NCBI GenBank assembly: GCA_037138755.1
Contig: JBAXHT010000001.1
Coordinates: forward strand, 467,805-531,804
Direction of reading: 5' to 3'
DNA from: Armatimonadota bacterium
GTDB lineage: Bacteria; Armatimonadota; Fimbriimonadia; Fimbriimonadales; Fimbriimonadaceae
Length of the DNA stretch: 64,000 nt
Part shown: positions 52,781-60,129 of the stretch, in pieces
How positions within the stretch are numbered: the stretch's first letter is position 1
How the letters are laid out: the number at the start of each line of letters is the position of its first letter
Position numbers and translations under genes: made by a program
Notes under the pieces: generated by a model
Told to the model about the DNA's origin: nothing
The model's database searches: none
The model's input: only the letters and a program-made list of their open reading frames with translations

Positions 52781-53194
52781 TCAATCTGAAGTCTTTACAT
52801 AGGCCTGTGAAAACCTCCCCTGGGTGTGGATCAGGCTCCCACTGGAGAGCTTCCAGGTGAGCACCACTGCTGGAAGCGATGGGTGACCGTAAAAGAACCA
52901 CTTATCTCCAGCAGTCCCCCATTTAACGGACGATGAGACGTCCATTGTCCTATCTGAGTCTTTTCCGCCCACTTTGACTCTGCTCTTCGAGACAGCAGTT
53001 CCATCTTCCTTTAGCTCCATCGACTTATCGCCCTTGGAGCTCTTCCAAAGGCCGACGACTTCCCTGGGATGATCAAGGCTCGCTGGGACACTAACCACGG
53101 GAACCACCGGCACGTCCTCGGCATCTCCTCCCGCGCACCCTGCCAGGGTGGAGGAAAGAACTGTAATTCCAATACCAGTGATTCCGAACTTCAT
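52781..53194 (-). CDS. Lipocalin-like lipoprotein, cassette copy B
   Basis: 137 residues from the ATG at 53194; the frame is open upstream but that part overlaps the previous gene and lacks a signal. MKFGITGIGITVLSSTLAGCAGG is a lipoprotein signal with lipobox L-A-G-C. The beta domain VVGLWKSSKGDKSMELKEDGTAVSKS and VKWGTAGDKWFFYG aligns with the copy A lipoprotein. It ends cassette B. The following 158 nt before cassette A are AT-rich without a terminator I can identify. Confidence 0.68.
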   Translation of the reverse strand: MKFGITGIGITVLSSTLAGCAGGDAEDVPVVPVVSVPASLDHPREVVGLWKSSKGDKSMELKEDGTAVSKSRVKVGGKDSDRTMDVSSSVKWGTAGDKWFFYGHPSLPAVVLTWKLSSGSLIHTQGRFSQAYVKTSD

Positions 53195-53198
53195 GTTG

Positions 53199-53429
53199 CT
53201 ATTTGGAGGAATGACCTTGACCCGACAAATACTCTCCCTTCGCTCGCTCTTTCCGTGCCTGTTCCTGAGCAGCAGGGGGAGCACCCTTGATCGATTCCTC
53301 GAACTGGGCATCTGTAACAGGCTTGCTGACCTCGGGAGGCGGCGAGTTGTCGGGAGAGCCACATCCTGCGCTCATTAGAGCGCAGGCGGTCATGGCTATT
53401 GAAAACACGAGTGATACTTTTCTCATCAT
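53199..53429 (-). CDS. Small lipoprotein, cassette copy B
   Basis: 76 residues from the ATG at 53429, overlapping the prepilin stop in the same ATGATG arrangement as in copy [25 protein letters not shown] is a lipoprotein signal; then a Pro-rich linker and a charged helix ([34 protein letters not shown]) like that of the 51538 protein. Function unknown. Confidence 0.68.
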   Translation of the reverse strand: MMRKVSLVFSIAMTACALMSAGCGSPDNSPPPEVSKPVTDAQFEESIKGAPPAAQEQARKERAKGEYLSGQGHSSK

Positions 53430-54289
53430 CGGGTGCCGTTGTATGCCCCGCATGCATCCCATGGATCGAACCTGGGTTCATCACCGGGGAAGAGCCCTTC
53501 TACGTACATTTGGGTACACCAGTTGAATGCAGCACTCTTTCGGAACTTAGCGTGACCATCTGCGTAGCCTGCGTTCGCTCCTAATGAGTAGCGGAACCTC
53601 GGCATTGCCCAAACCGGCCAGTTCGTTCCATCCTGGTTGTAGCAGTGGAATCCAGCCCGACCTCCAGTCAAGACCGGCGGCCAAGGATTGGATGAACACG
53701 TTTTGGTTGCTTCGTTATACACCCGGTTTTCGCCACTCCACCACCACCAAGAGGAATCCATGTTCGCGCCTGGAGAGCCTTCAACGCTCCATGTTGGATT
53801 GATACCAGTCGTGGTAACCAAAACCTTCTCGGTTAGGTTGTTTATCTGAGTTTGGCTGACAGAGGCTACTCCTGCCGTACCGCAGAGCCGTGAACCCCAG
53901 TTAATATTTCCGCACATCGGGAAAATTTTATCGTGAGTCGCATATCCAAGACTGTTGCGAACTCCAGGGGTCGACCACATTCCACCGATTGCATCATAGT
54001 TGTCTACACGGCCCGACTTAACATAGGGCTGTGTAGCGTGGGTCCATTTATAGTCCTGCTGCCATGCCCCGGCAGCGGTCGTTACAACGTACCAGCCTCG
54101 GGCAAAGTTGTCGTCGAAGTCGGCCGAGTACATCATAAAGCCCAACGTTAGCTGCTTTTGGTTGCTCAAGTCGCTCGTTTTCTTGGCAGCTTCTTTAGCT
54201 TGTGCAAAGACAGGGAAGAGGATGGCGGCAAGGATCGCGATAATTGCGATGACCACCAATAGTTCAATAAGCGTAAATGCTCGTTTCAT
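53426..54289 (-). CDS. DUF1559-type prepilin-like protein, cassette copy B
   Basis: 287 residues. The leader and first helix ([20 protein letters not shown]) are identical to copy A, and [33 protein letters not shown] follows the same plan. The middle diverges, with Trp- and Gly-rich stretches (WWWWSGENR), and the end keeps [27 protein letters not shown]. Ribosome site AAGGTG as in copy A. Expected fate is the same: export and prepilin-peptidase processing. Confidence 0.88.
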   Translation of the reverse strand: MKRAFTLIELLVVIAIIAILAAILFPVFAQAKEAAKKTSDLSNQKQLTLGFMMYSADFDDNFARGWYVVTTAAGAWQQDYKWTHATQPYVKSGRVDNYDAIGGMWSTPGVRNSLGYATHDKIFPMCGNINWGSRLCGTAGVASVSQTQINNLTEKVLVTTTGINPTWSVEGSPGANMDSSWWWWSGENRVYNEATKTCSSNPWPPVLTGGRAGFHCYNQDGTNWPVWAMPRFRYSLGANAGYADGHAKFRKSAAFNWCTQMYVEGLFPGDEPRFDPWDACGAYNGTR

Positions 54290-54312
54290 GATTTCAACAC
54301 CTTCATTGGTGA
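54201..54312 (-). repeat. 112-bp identical repeat, copy B
   Basis: Identical to 52534-52645 and in the same orientation, 1,667 bp apart, spanning the start and leader of the copy B prepilin-like gene. Confidence 0.93.
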
Positions 54313-54425
54313 CCTTGGACCGGACTCAACCCCACCCCAAGATTCATGATCATCATAAGTGTTCTTCATAACGGTGAGATCAACTTTTTGCTCAGAAAAT
54401 CTCTATTTGAATTGATATACAGTGA

Positions 54426-54459
54426 AATCTCATAGTTTATTATTTATAACTATGAGATT
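54426..54459. promoter_or_regulatory. Perfect 12-bp inverted repeat in AT-rich intergenic DNA
   Basis: AATCTCATAGTT (54426-54437) and AACTATGAGATT (54448-54459) are exact reverse complements around a 10-nt A/T loop. It lies between the divergent prepilin cassette (54289) and the gene at 54519, 47 nt upstream of that gene's -10 hexamer. A second, smaller palindrome, ATGATTTCAT, is at 54466-54475. Operator or hairpin; no T-tract of a terminator. Confidence 0.55.
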
Positions 54460-54505
54460 AATGCATGATTTCATGATACATCAAACTCGTTCGAGTTACA
54501 GAAGA

Positions 54506-54511
54506 TAGACT
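54506..54511 (+). promoter_or_regulatory. -10 element (TAGACT) 7 nt before the ATG at 54519
   Basis: TAGACT, seven bases, then ATG 54519, without a ribosome site: suspected leaderless start. It supports the choice of this start codon. Confidence 0.45.
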
Positions 54512-54518
54512 CGCTGTC

Positions 54519-55028
54519 ATGCTATTCGACGTTTCCAACTACACAGAGCTGGCCCTGGTCGCTCAGCGTGACGACTTTGAGCTTTCCCGAAACTTTTACG
54601 GCTTCGGAACCGGCAACCGGGGGCGAGGGGCTCTGTTCGGCGGAATTCGGCGAGGAAAGGTTGCCTACCAGTTCGGACTATTCAACAACCTGGACCTCGA
54701 CCCCTTTGTTCTGATCGATGGCCCAGGACCGAGTGACGTTGTCGCGTTCGGGGACTACCGAACTCAGCCCGGAGGAGGAATTGATATCTTGTTCTTTCCT
54801 GGTGATGAGCAAAGGTCGCTCTTCTTCGGAGTCGGTATTTACACCCAAACCTACACGTTCGTCGGCCGTTCTCTCTCTAACGGGAGCCTCTTCGACCTTG
54901 GTCAACGTTCGGTTTTTGAAGGTGCATTCAGCCTGGGCTTCATGGGAGAACTCGAGCGAGGAACAAGTCTCGGCATTGGCTGGCATACTCACCTGGGTTG
55001 GAACTTCACCTTCAGTAGTCGAAGATAG
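54519..55028 (+). CDS. Hypothetical beta-rich protein
   Basis: 169 residues with no signal peptide. The sequence alternates polar and aromatic residues with many Gly (FYGFGTGNRGRGALFGGIRRG, SLFFGVGIYTQTYTFVGRSL, FEGAFSLGFMGEL), in the style of outer-membrane barrel strands, and ends WHTHLGWNFTFSSRR with a C-terminal region rich in aromatics. It may be the preserved C-terminal part of a longer barrel protein or a free-standing gene; I do not recognise a family. No downstream partner on the same strand. Confidence 0.5.
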   Translation: MLFDVSNYTELALVAQRDDFELSRNFYGFGTGNRGRGALFGGIRRGKVAYQFGLFNNLDLDPFVLIDGPGPSDVVAFGDYRTQPGGGIDILFFPGDEQRSLFFGVGIYTQTYTFVGRSLSNGSLFDLGQRSVFEGAFSLGFMGELERGTSLGIGWHTHLGWNFTFSSRR

Positions 55029-55185
55029 AACCCGGTAGTTTTGCGGGTGTTACTTCAGATTTTTCTGCGCAAAACTTAAACCAGTTCCTCCACTTTAGAA
55101 GAGGAACGTGAGACCAGACTTGGGCGCAACTCGATCTATCTTCCGAGGCGCGCCTATTTTTTCGCCCAACGATCAGCTTTAGCGC

Positions 55186-56217
55186 CTAAACAGACCTCAG
55201 CTCATCGACCAACTCAAGACACCCAAACCTAACGGGATCCACTGCGGGGACTCCCGCCAGAGCCGACAGATCGGCTAGCTCACGCCGCGCTGTATCTTCA
55301 TCCAACTCGCTAGTGTTAGCGCATAATCCGCGAACCTGCGCGGCGGGGAACGTGCCACCTGCGCAAGCAAGGTCTTCGTATAGCCGCATAAGAGTTGGGA
55401 TCGGCGGTATCTCGACCTCTGGCAATCGCCGAAGGTGAGTCTGTCCGACTTTGAGGCATAGAATCATGTCTGTCGGCATCGAGCCTCGCAACAAAGGCAT
55501 TGTCGAAGTAGAGCCAGGGTGAATTATCGAGCCCTGCCCTTCAACAATCACCCACTCTCGCGCTTCGTTGCGAAGAACTTCGCGTTCAACTGCGCCACTG
55601 GCGTAGTCCACCCGAATGGCATCTAGAGGAATGCCAGCGCCAGTAACTGTAATCCCTATCTGGCCCGTCGCAACAAAGCCTGCGTTAACTCCCGCGTCTC
55701 CGGCTGCCTTCCATAGTTCTAATCCAGCGGTCATCTTCCCGACGGCCATGTCTGTACCAACCATGAGGATTCGTCGGTTCGCAAGAAATCTTGCTTTGCC
55801 GGTTCCCGTGTCCAGGCCGGTTGGTTCTTGACGGACATCCCATATGACTTGGCCCTTTTTCAGGTGCGGGTACTGTGGCGCAAGCGGTTCGTGGAGACCA
55901 TTGATGACGCTCATCCCTAGCTTCACCGCCTCCGAAATCACCCCGCGCCAGGACTCTGGCAATCGACCGCCCGGAGGTGCAGTTCCCAAGGCGAAAATCG
56001 TCGCGCCTAGTGCCGCCGCTTCCTCCACGCTTGAAACGACCGGGCAATCACGCGGTGTGGTGACTACTTCGGACACAGTCTTCCCCACATGATACGAATC
56101 GATTACACAAGCAATCGGGTTCGGCGAGTAACGCAAAATGCCGTAACCCATTTTTCCGATGTCTTGCCCCAACGCGCCCTCCATGTAAATGGCGATTGGC
56201 TGTTTAGAATCAATCAT
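55186..56217 (-). CDS. dgcN: DUF1611 protein, DgcN-like N-acetyltransferase
   Basis: 343 residues from the ATG at 56217, inside the end of the dgcA-like gene (8-nt overlap). QPIAIYMEGALGQDIGKMGYGILRY is the family start, and RILMVGTDMAVGKMTAGLELWKAA the P-loop of DUF1611 proteins. In marine bacteria, DgcN with DgcA forms a D-glutamate breakdown route in which DgcN acts as an N-acetyltransferase; that work is known from the family, not shown here. Co-encoded with DgcA-like and 6-phosphogluconate-dehydrogenase-like proteins. Confidence 0.82.
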   Translation of the reverse strand: MIDSKQPIAIYMEGALGQDIGKMGYGILRYSPNPIACVIDSYHVGKTVSEVVTTPRDCPVVSSVEEAAALGATIFALGTAPPGGRLPESWRGVISEAVKLGMSVINGLHEPLAPQYPHLKKGQVIWDVRQEPTGLDTGTGKARFLANRRILMVGTDMAVGKMTAGLELWKAAGDAGVNAGFVATGQIGITVTGAGIPLDAIRVDYASGAVEREVLRNEAREWVIVEGQGSIIHPGSTSTMPLLRGSMPTDMILCLKVGQTHLRRLPEVEIPPIPTLMRLYEDLACAGGTFPAAQVRGLCANTSELDEDTARRELADLSALAGVPAVDPVRFGCLELVDELRSV

Positions 56218-57241
56218 TGAGCGAAGCTCCGTGGCCGGGCACGTCAAGCGGGACAATGACCCCGTTGACAATCGGCGCGCCGCTTGCAGGATCGGGATTC
56301 AAATTGAGGTGGGAATCAAGATCAATATGATCAAAAAGCGCTCCCATTGCCGCACCGGCGGCGATCGCCACGCTGCTCTCGCTCATACACCCAATCATGG
56401 TCTTCAAGTTGTGCCTTTTCGCCTCGGCAACGATTCGCAGAGCCTCCGTCACTCCGCCGCATTTCATGAGCTTCAGGTTTACGCCATCAACTCGGTCGGC
56501 CCATTTCGCCACGTCCGATGCCCATCGGCAAGACTCGTCGATGAAGAGAGGTAATTCACGGTTCCGGAAGAGTTCCAGCAGCCCATCTTCCCCACCTTCG
56601 ACCAAAGGTTGCTCGACATAGTCCACGCCGTGGCTCTTAAGCCAGGAGATCATCTCAATCGCCTCCTCCACCGTCCAGCCACCATTTGCGTCGACCCGCA
56701 AGATCGAACCAAACGGAGCAGATGCCTCCTTTGCAGCTAAGAAATGCTCTTTGTCGTGCGCCCGCCCTTCCGGCGAGCCCAGCTTGATCTTCAGGCACTT
56801 CGCACCGGTGCGTCGCAGGATATCAGGAACTCGTTCGAGAGTCACCGCCGGAGGATTGATGCCAATGGTAACACTCGTGGGAACAGACTTCTTCTCAAGT
56901 CCCAATAGCTCGTAGAGCGGTTTGCCCGCCTTATTGGCGCGCAAGTCCCAAAGGGCAATATCAAGCGCCGCCATCGCCGGTGGATCGACCTCAGCGGCGA
57001 GCATCGCCTCCCAAGTCTCCTCGGGCTCCAACGAGAATCCTGAAGCGCAGAAAGCTGACAGCTGCCCAAGAGCCCGTTCCGCCGTCCATGCCTTTCCAGT
57101 CGCTGGAGCATGTTCGCCGAGACCGACAACTCCTCCGTCTTCAACCGAAACAAACAAGTTATCAGAAGAGGCCATCGTTCCTCGGCTGATCGCCAGCGGA
57201 TACAGCTTAGGAAGGGTCAAAATGTTAAAAGTCACTTTCAT
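56210..57241 (-). CDS. dgcA: Enolase-superfamily epimerase/racemase (DgcA / L-Ala-D/L-Glu epimerase type)
   Basis: 343 residues. Catalytic landmarks are KIKLG (the K-x-K pair) at about residue 152, RVDANGGW, YVEQPL, FIDESCR and NLKLMKCGG with the second Lys, the pattern of muconate-lactonizing-type dipeptide epimerases. It could epimerise Ala-Glu dipeptides from peptidoglycan, or racemise N-acetyl-D-glutamate as DgcA does; the fused position with the DUF1611 gene favours the latter. The ATG overlaps the stop of the 6PGDH-like gene (ATGA). Confidence 0.85.
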   Translation of the reverse strand: MKVTFNILTLPKLYPLAISRGTMASSDNLFVSVEDGGVVGLGEHAPATGKAWTAERALGQLSAFCASGFSLEPEETWEAMLAAEVDPPAMAALDIALWDLRANKAGKPLYELLGLEKKSVPTSVTIGINPPAVTLERVPDILRRTGAKCLKIKLGSPEGRAHDKEHFLAAKEASAPFGSILRVDANGGWTVEEAIEMISWLKSHGVDYVEQPLVEGGEDGLLELFRNRELPLFIDESCRWASDVAKWADRVDGVNLKLMKCGGVTEALRIVAEAKRHNLKTMIGCMSESSVAIAAGAAMGALFDHIDLDSHLNLNPDPASGAPIVNGVIVPLDVPGHGASLND

Positions 57242-58191
57242 TCGGTTGGTCTCCAGATATCTCCTACGCGGCTGATTTGGCGCTCTTCAACAAGTTCTTG
57301 CTTTGGTCCGTAAGGATGCCCGCCGAAGCCGTGACGCATCATCGCGATTCCCTTTGCCCAGTCCTTTTGGTTGTCTCGACTTGTGAAAAGTTGCATCACG
57401 GACTGTGCGATGACTGGAATGGGAACTTCCATTCTCATTGCGTCTGAAATCAGCCAGTTCACCTCCCCAGTATCTTCAATGTAACCGGGGACTTCCGAAA
57501 GTCCGTCCTTCGCCAAGTACTGCTCGTGCAACAAGTCAACGAGCCATGAGCGCACCACCGACCCATTTCGCCAGCAGGAAAGAACGTCCGCCACAGGGAG
57601 CTTCTGGTCAAACTTTTCGAGCAAATCTAGTCCTTCGCCGATTGCTTGGAGCATTCCAAACTCGATACCGTTATGGACCAGCTTCACATAGTGACCTGCG
57701 CCTGGTCCGCCCGCGCGAACGTATCCTCCTTCACAAGCGAGGTCGAGCAGAATGGGTTCGACCGCGTCGAGAGCAGAGTCATCTCCGCCGACCATAAAGC
57801 AAGCTCCCTGGCGCGCGCCTCCAACTCCGCCGCTAGTACCTAGATCGACAAATCGAAGACCTTGCGAAGCAAGTCTCTCGTGCCGACGAATCGAGTCTCC
57901 CCAATACGAGTTTCCACCGTCGACAATAATGTCTCCAGGTGACAACACAGCTGCGAGACGATCCAGCATCGCATCGATGGCGGGTCCCGCATGGATATAA
58001 ACAAACACGATTCGCGGACCTGACAGCGACTGCAAGCCGTCAAGTGACGGGAAATAGTCGATCCCGCGTTCGATCAAATCTTCTGAAGCGGGTTCCAGGT
58101 CAACCCCAACTACCCGATAACCTTTTCCCAGAGCCTGCCAAGCGAGCCCTCCACCGATTCGGCCCAACCCAACAACTCCGAACTCCTTCAC
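57238..58191 (-). CDS. gnd: 6-phosphogluconate dehydrogenase, short NAD-type
   Basis: 317 residues from the GTG at 58191; upstream codons would add a basic stretch unlike the family. FGVVGLGRIGGGLAWQALGKGYRVVGVD is the Rossmann start, DGGNSYWGDSIRRHE the substrate loop, GTSGGVGGARQGACFMVGG and GHYVKLVHNGIEFGMLQAIGEG the catalytic Lys/Asn region. It oxidises 6-phosphogluconate to ribulose 5-phosphate and CO2. CAAAAT lies 6 nt before the GTG. It opens the operon that continues with dgcA and dgcN. Confidence 0.88.
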   Translation of the reverse strand: MKEFGVVGLGRIGGGLAWQALGKGYRVVGVDLEPASEDLIERGIDYFPSLDGLQSLSGPRIVFVYIHAGPAIDAMLDRLAAVLSPGDIIVDGGNSYWGDSIRRHERLASQGLRFVDLGTSGGVGGARQGACFMVGGDDSALDAVEPILLDLACEGGYVRAGGPGAGHYVKLVHNGIEFGMLQAIGEGLDLLEKFDQKLPVADVLSCWRNGSVVRSWLVDLLHEQYLAKDGLSEVPGYIEDTGEVNWLISDAMRMEVPIPVIAQSVMQLFTSRDNQKDWAKGIAMMRHGFGGHPYGPKQELVEERQISRVGDIWRPTE

Positions 58192-58270
58192 CCTTCTATT
58201 TTGCCTGGTTGCAACCTTCTGACGGGGCAAAACGTTGTAGACAGGTACCCTTAACGTTCCCCGGAGACCT

Positions 58271-58939
58271 ATGGTTCAGCTACTCGAATGGTTCAGACAT
58301 CTGGATAAACACCTCGTCGAGCTCATCGCTCAGTATGGCAACACGGTGTATCTCATCCTTGCCGGAATCATCTTTGCTGAGACCGCAGTGGTCATTTTCC
58401 CTTTCCTTCCTGGTGATTCATTGCTATTTGCCGTCGGCTTGATCGCCGCCGACGAAAAGAAGGGATTAAGTATCCCGGTGCTTTTCCTACTGCTTACGGG
58501 AGCTGCGATAGGGGGAAACATCGTTAACTACTGGATTGGCAGGTTTTTCGGCGAACGCGCTTTCAGAAACCCGAACGCAAAGTTTTTCTCGCAAAAGAAT
58601 CTCGCCAAGACCCACGAATTCTTCGAAAACTACGGTGGAAAGGCCATCGTGATCACGAGGTTCGTGCCGGTTGTCCGGGCCTTTGCACCTTTCGTTGCGG
58701 GAATGGGAGCCATGACATTTGGTCGGTTTATGATCTACAACGTCATTGGCGGAGTCCTCTGGGTTGCCGTTTGCATGTTCGCCGGAGTCTTCCTTGGTGA
58801 TCAGCCGTACATCAAGGATCACTTCGAAGTGGCGGTGCTGGTGCTGGTTCTTATCTCAGTTCTGCCTATCGTCTTCGAGTTTGTCATGCACAAGAAACGG
58901 GCAAAGACCAAATCTCAGTCCGAGAGTACTGCCGAATAA
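58271..58939 (+). CDS. DedA/VTT-family membrane protein
   Basis: 222 residues with four to five helices. ILAGIIFAETAVVIFPFLPGDSLLF, GAAIGGNIVNYWIGRFFGERAF and the family motif VITRFVPVVRAFAPFVAGMGAMTFGRF are present, with a Lys-rich C-tail. DedA proteins flip membrane lipids, including undecaprenyl phosphate. GGAG lies seven bases before the ATG. Its 3' end overlaps the convergent glycosyltransferase gene by 25 nt. Confidence 0.92.
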   Translation: MVQLLEWFRHLDKHLVELIAQYGNTVYLILAGIIFAETAVVIFPFLPGDSLLFAVGLIAADEKKGLSIPVLFLLLTGAAIGGNIVNYWIGRFFGERAFRNPNAKFFSQKNLAKTHEFFENYGGKAIVITRFVPVVRAFAPFVAGMGAMTFGRFMIYNVIGGVLWVAVCMFAGVFLGDQPYIKDHFEVAVLVLVLISVLPIVFEFVMHKKRAKTKSQSESTAE

Positions 58940-60129
58940 ACTTCGAGAAGCTTGGCGGTGTGGAAGTCGATGGTCGGCGGGCACTTCCAGTAGTTGTCGT
59001 ACCCTCTAGCACCCAGCTCGCTGACGAAATCGTCGGACTCATACTCTTTGATCTTTGCCACCAGGCTTTCAATGGACCCGGCCTTGAATGTCACCCCGTG
59101 TCCGAGCTTTCGGACGGTGTCCACTGCGGCCGTGCAATCAGAAACGATTACCGGGATTCCGTTTGCCGCAGCCTCGTTGACCACCATTCCCTGAGTTTCG
59201 TACCAGACGGAAGGAAAGACGAGCGCGCGGGCGCTTCGCAGAATTTCGGTTACCTCGGTTGGCTTGCGCCAACCCATTAACTCAGCTTCTGGATTAACCT
59301 CTAGTATCCGGTCTGCTAGGCCACCCGTTCCAACAAACTTGATCGGAGCTTTCGCCTGGAATGCCGCTGCGGCAGCCAGGTCGGGCCCTTTCTCGTCAGA
59401 AAAGCGGCCGATATAAACAAGGTGCTTGGAACCCGCTGGGTTGGATCGCTCCAAACGAGCTGCACCGATCGGATTATCCACATAGTGGCAGATCGCACTG
59501 GGTGGCAAGTACGAGTCGATGATCTGTTTACTGAACTCAGAAACAAAAATGAAGTGCTTCACTCCGGTCGGAACTTTTCCTTTCCGAACCTGGATTGCGT
59601 GTCGAGCGACAAACCAGCTCTTCTTCGTAAACGAACCATTCGTGCAAGACTTGGTCAAACATCCGATCCCTAATCCACGCTCACTGCAGATGGATCGATT
59701 TCTTGCATCATAAAAGCCGGCGAGGGGGCAGGCCAGTCCAAAGTCGTGACAAGTCATAACGACTCGAAAACCTAGTTCGATGGCGACAGATATCGGGCTT
59801 GCTGTGAGTGCATCTCGCCATGAGTGGATATGGACCACAGTATCTTTTGTATCCAAGGAACCAAGTAACTCTCGAAAAGCAACTTCAGCTGGTCGGTTCC
59901 AGAGACCGCTGATGATCGCTTTTCGAGCGGCAACCTCGGTGATTTTTTTCTGGCCCAGAGAAACAACTGTTAGGTTCTCGATGGAGTTCAGTGACTCCGG
60001 TATTTCGCCGACCGCACTGAAGACGTAGACGTGATCCACTTGCGATGCGAGTGCCACTGCCGACTCTAGAGCGACCTTTCCCGCACCTCCATTCACGTAG
60101 GTGTAGTCCGTGATGATGACGACCTTCAA
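58915..60129 (-). CDS. Glycosyltransferase family 4
   Basis: 404 residues from a TTG with AGGAGG seven bases upstream; the TTGA overlaps the helicase stop. MKVVIITDYTYVNGGAGKVALESAVAL is the GT4 start, HLVYIGRFSDEKGPDLAAAAAF the donor-domain start and SVWYETQGMVVNEAAANGIPVIVSD the E-x7-E-type nucleotide-sugar site. It should add a sugar in cell-surface glycan synthesis. Substrates unknown. Coupled to the DinG-like gene only by position. Confidence 0.88.
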   Translation of the reverse strand: MKVVIITDYTYVNGGAGKVALESAVALASQVDHVYVFSAVGEIPESLNSIENLTVVSLGQKKITEVAARKAIISGLWNRPAEVAFRELLGSLDTKDTVVHIHSWRDALTASPISVAIELGFRVVMTCHDFGLACPLAGFYDARNRSICSERGLGIGCLTKSCTNGSFTKKSWFVARHAIQVRKGKVPTGVKHFIFVSEFSKQIIDSYLPPSAICHYVDNPIGAARLERSNPAGSKHLVYIGRFSDEKGPDLAAAAAFQAKAPIKFVGTGGLADRILEVNPEAELMGWRKPTEVTEILRSARALVFPSVWYETQGMVVNEAAANGIPVIVSDCTAAVDTVRKLGHGVTFKAGSIESLVAKIKEYESDDFVSELGARGYDNYWKCPPTIDFHTAKLLEVYSAVLSD

